8,345 nucleotides of DNA from Betaproteobacteria bacterium. Lineage in GTDB: Bacteria; Pseudomonadota; Gammaproteobacteria; Burkholderiales; Burkholderiaceae_C. The DNA is taken from assembly GCA_005884255.1 (NCBI GenBank), contig VBDL01000010.1, positions 1 through 8,345 on the forward strand. The letters are read 5' to 3'. Positions 8,030 to 8,345 of the stretch are shown piece after piece. How positions within the stretch are numbered: the stretch's first letter is position 1; the number at the start of each line of letters is the position of its first letter. The notes below the pieces were generated by a model that saw only the letters and a list, made by a program, of their open reading frames with translations, was not told the origin of the DNA and ran no database searches. A program made the position numbers and the translations under genes.

Positions 8030-8345
8030 ATGCCGGCCTACCGCTTCGAAGCGCTCGACGCCGCCGGCAAGCCGAGCACCGGCCTGGTCGAGGCCGACAA
8101 CGCGCGCGCCGCGCGCGCAGTTGCGCGCGCAGTCGCTGGTGCCGCTGCAGGTGACGCCGGTCTCTGCCGCAACGGCGCAAGGCGGCGGGCGCCAGTTGTT
8201 CACGCCGCGGGTGTTCTCGTCGACTGCGCTGTCGGTGTGGACGCGACAGCTCGCCGGCCTGGTGGGTGCCGGCCTGCCGCTGGAGCGCGCGCTCACGGCG
8301 CTGGCCGATGAAGCCGAAGATCCGAAGCAGCGCGAACTCGTCGCC
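8030..8345 (+). pseudogene. gspF: T2SS inner-membrane platform protein GspF, 5' part, reading frame broken near 8117 (possible sequencing error)
   Basis: GspF is the polytopic inner-membrane platform protein of the T2SS, usually about 400 aa; only its cytoplasmic N-terminal start is in the window. ATG 8030 begins MPAYRFEALDAAGKPSTG, the typical GspF opening, and continues to VEADNARAARA in that frame. The family sequence then resumes one base later: from CAG 8118 it reads QLRAQSLVPLQVTPVSAAT, then QLFTPRVFSSTALSVWTRQL and GAGLPLERALTALADEAED, open to the end of the window. Uncorrected, translation from 8030 ends at 8309-8311 as a 93-aa product with an unrelated tail. The break is in a run of GC dinucleotides (8102-8119). 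The spacing of GspF homologues as I recall them fits loss of two bases better than gain of one. The rest of the operon is intact, so either an assembly or read error or a recent mutation is possible. Confidence 0.85.

Overview
The window is a stretch of a type II secretion (T2SS, general secretory pathway) operon. All genes are on the + strand and tightly packed, in the order gspJ (3' part) - gspK - gspL - gspM - gspN - gspD - gspE - gspF (5' part). The very high G+C content, the strong G/C bias at third codon positions, this gene order (the D-E-F block directly after J-K-L-M-N, with gspN present) and the protein sequences suggest a betaproteobacterium of the order Burkholderiales, close to the Rubrivivax / Leptothrix / Comamonadaceae group. 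That placement is a judgement from family knowledge, not from a search.

Layout: 1-506 is the C-terminal part of the minor pseudopilin GspJ; 503-1522 is the pseudopilin GspK; 1523-1626 is the only substantial non-repeat gap and carries a possible weak promoter; 1627-2877 is GspL; 2883-3389 is GspM; 3386-4276 is GspN; 4273-6507 is the secretin GspD; 6521-7942 is the ATPase GspE; 7943-8029 is a spacer filled largely by a hairpin-forming repeat; 8030-8345 is the start of GspF, whose reading frame is broken near 8117. Four junctions are overlapping or nearly so (J/K, L/M, M/N, N/D), which indicates translational coupling and a single transcription unit, possibly with a second promoter before gspL.

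The parts form one machine. GspE is the cytoplasmic ATPase. GspL links it to the inner-membrane platform made with GspM and GspF. GspJ and GspK belong to the tip of the periplasmic pseudopilus. GspD is the outer-membrane channel, and GspN is an accessory inner-membrane protein. The remaining pseudopilin genes (gspG, H, I) are presumably just upstream of the window; gspC is not seen.

I see no undescribed system here. The points worth a second look are: (1) a 47-nt double-hairpin repeat present twice in the same operon (540-586 and 7980-8026), in which all six differences are either unpaired or form compensated base pairs; (2) the first copy lies inside the gspK reading frame and encodes much of the prepilin leader; (3) a frameshift in a GC-dinucleotide tract near the start of gspF.
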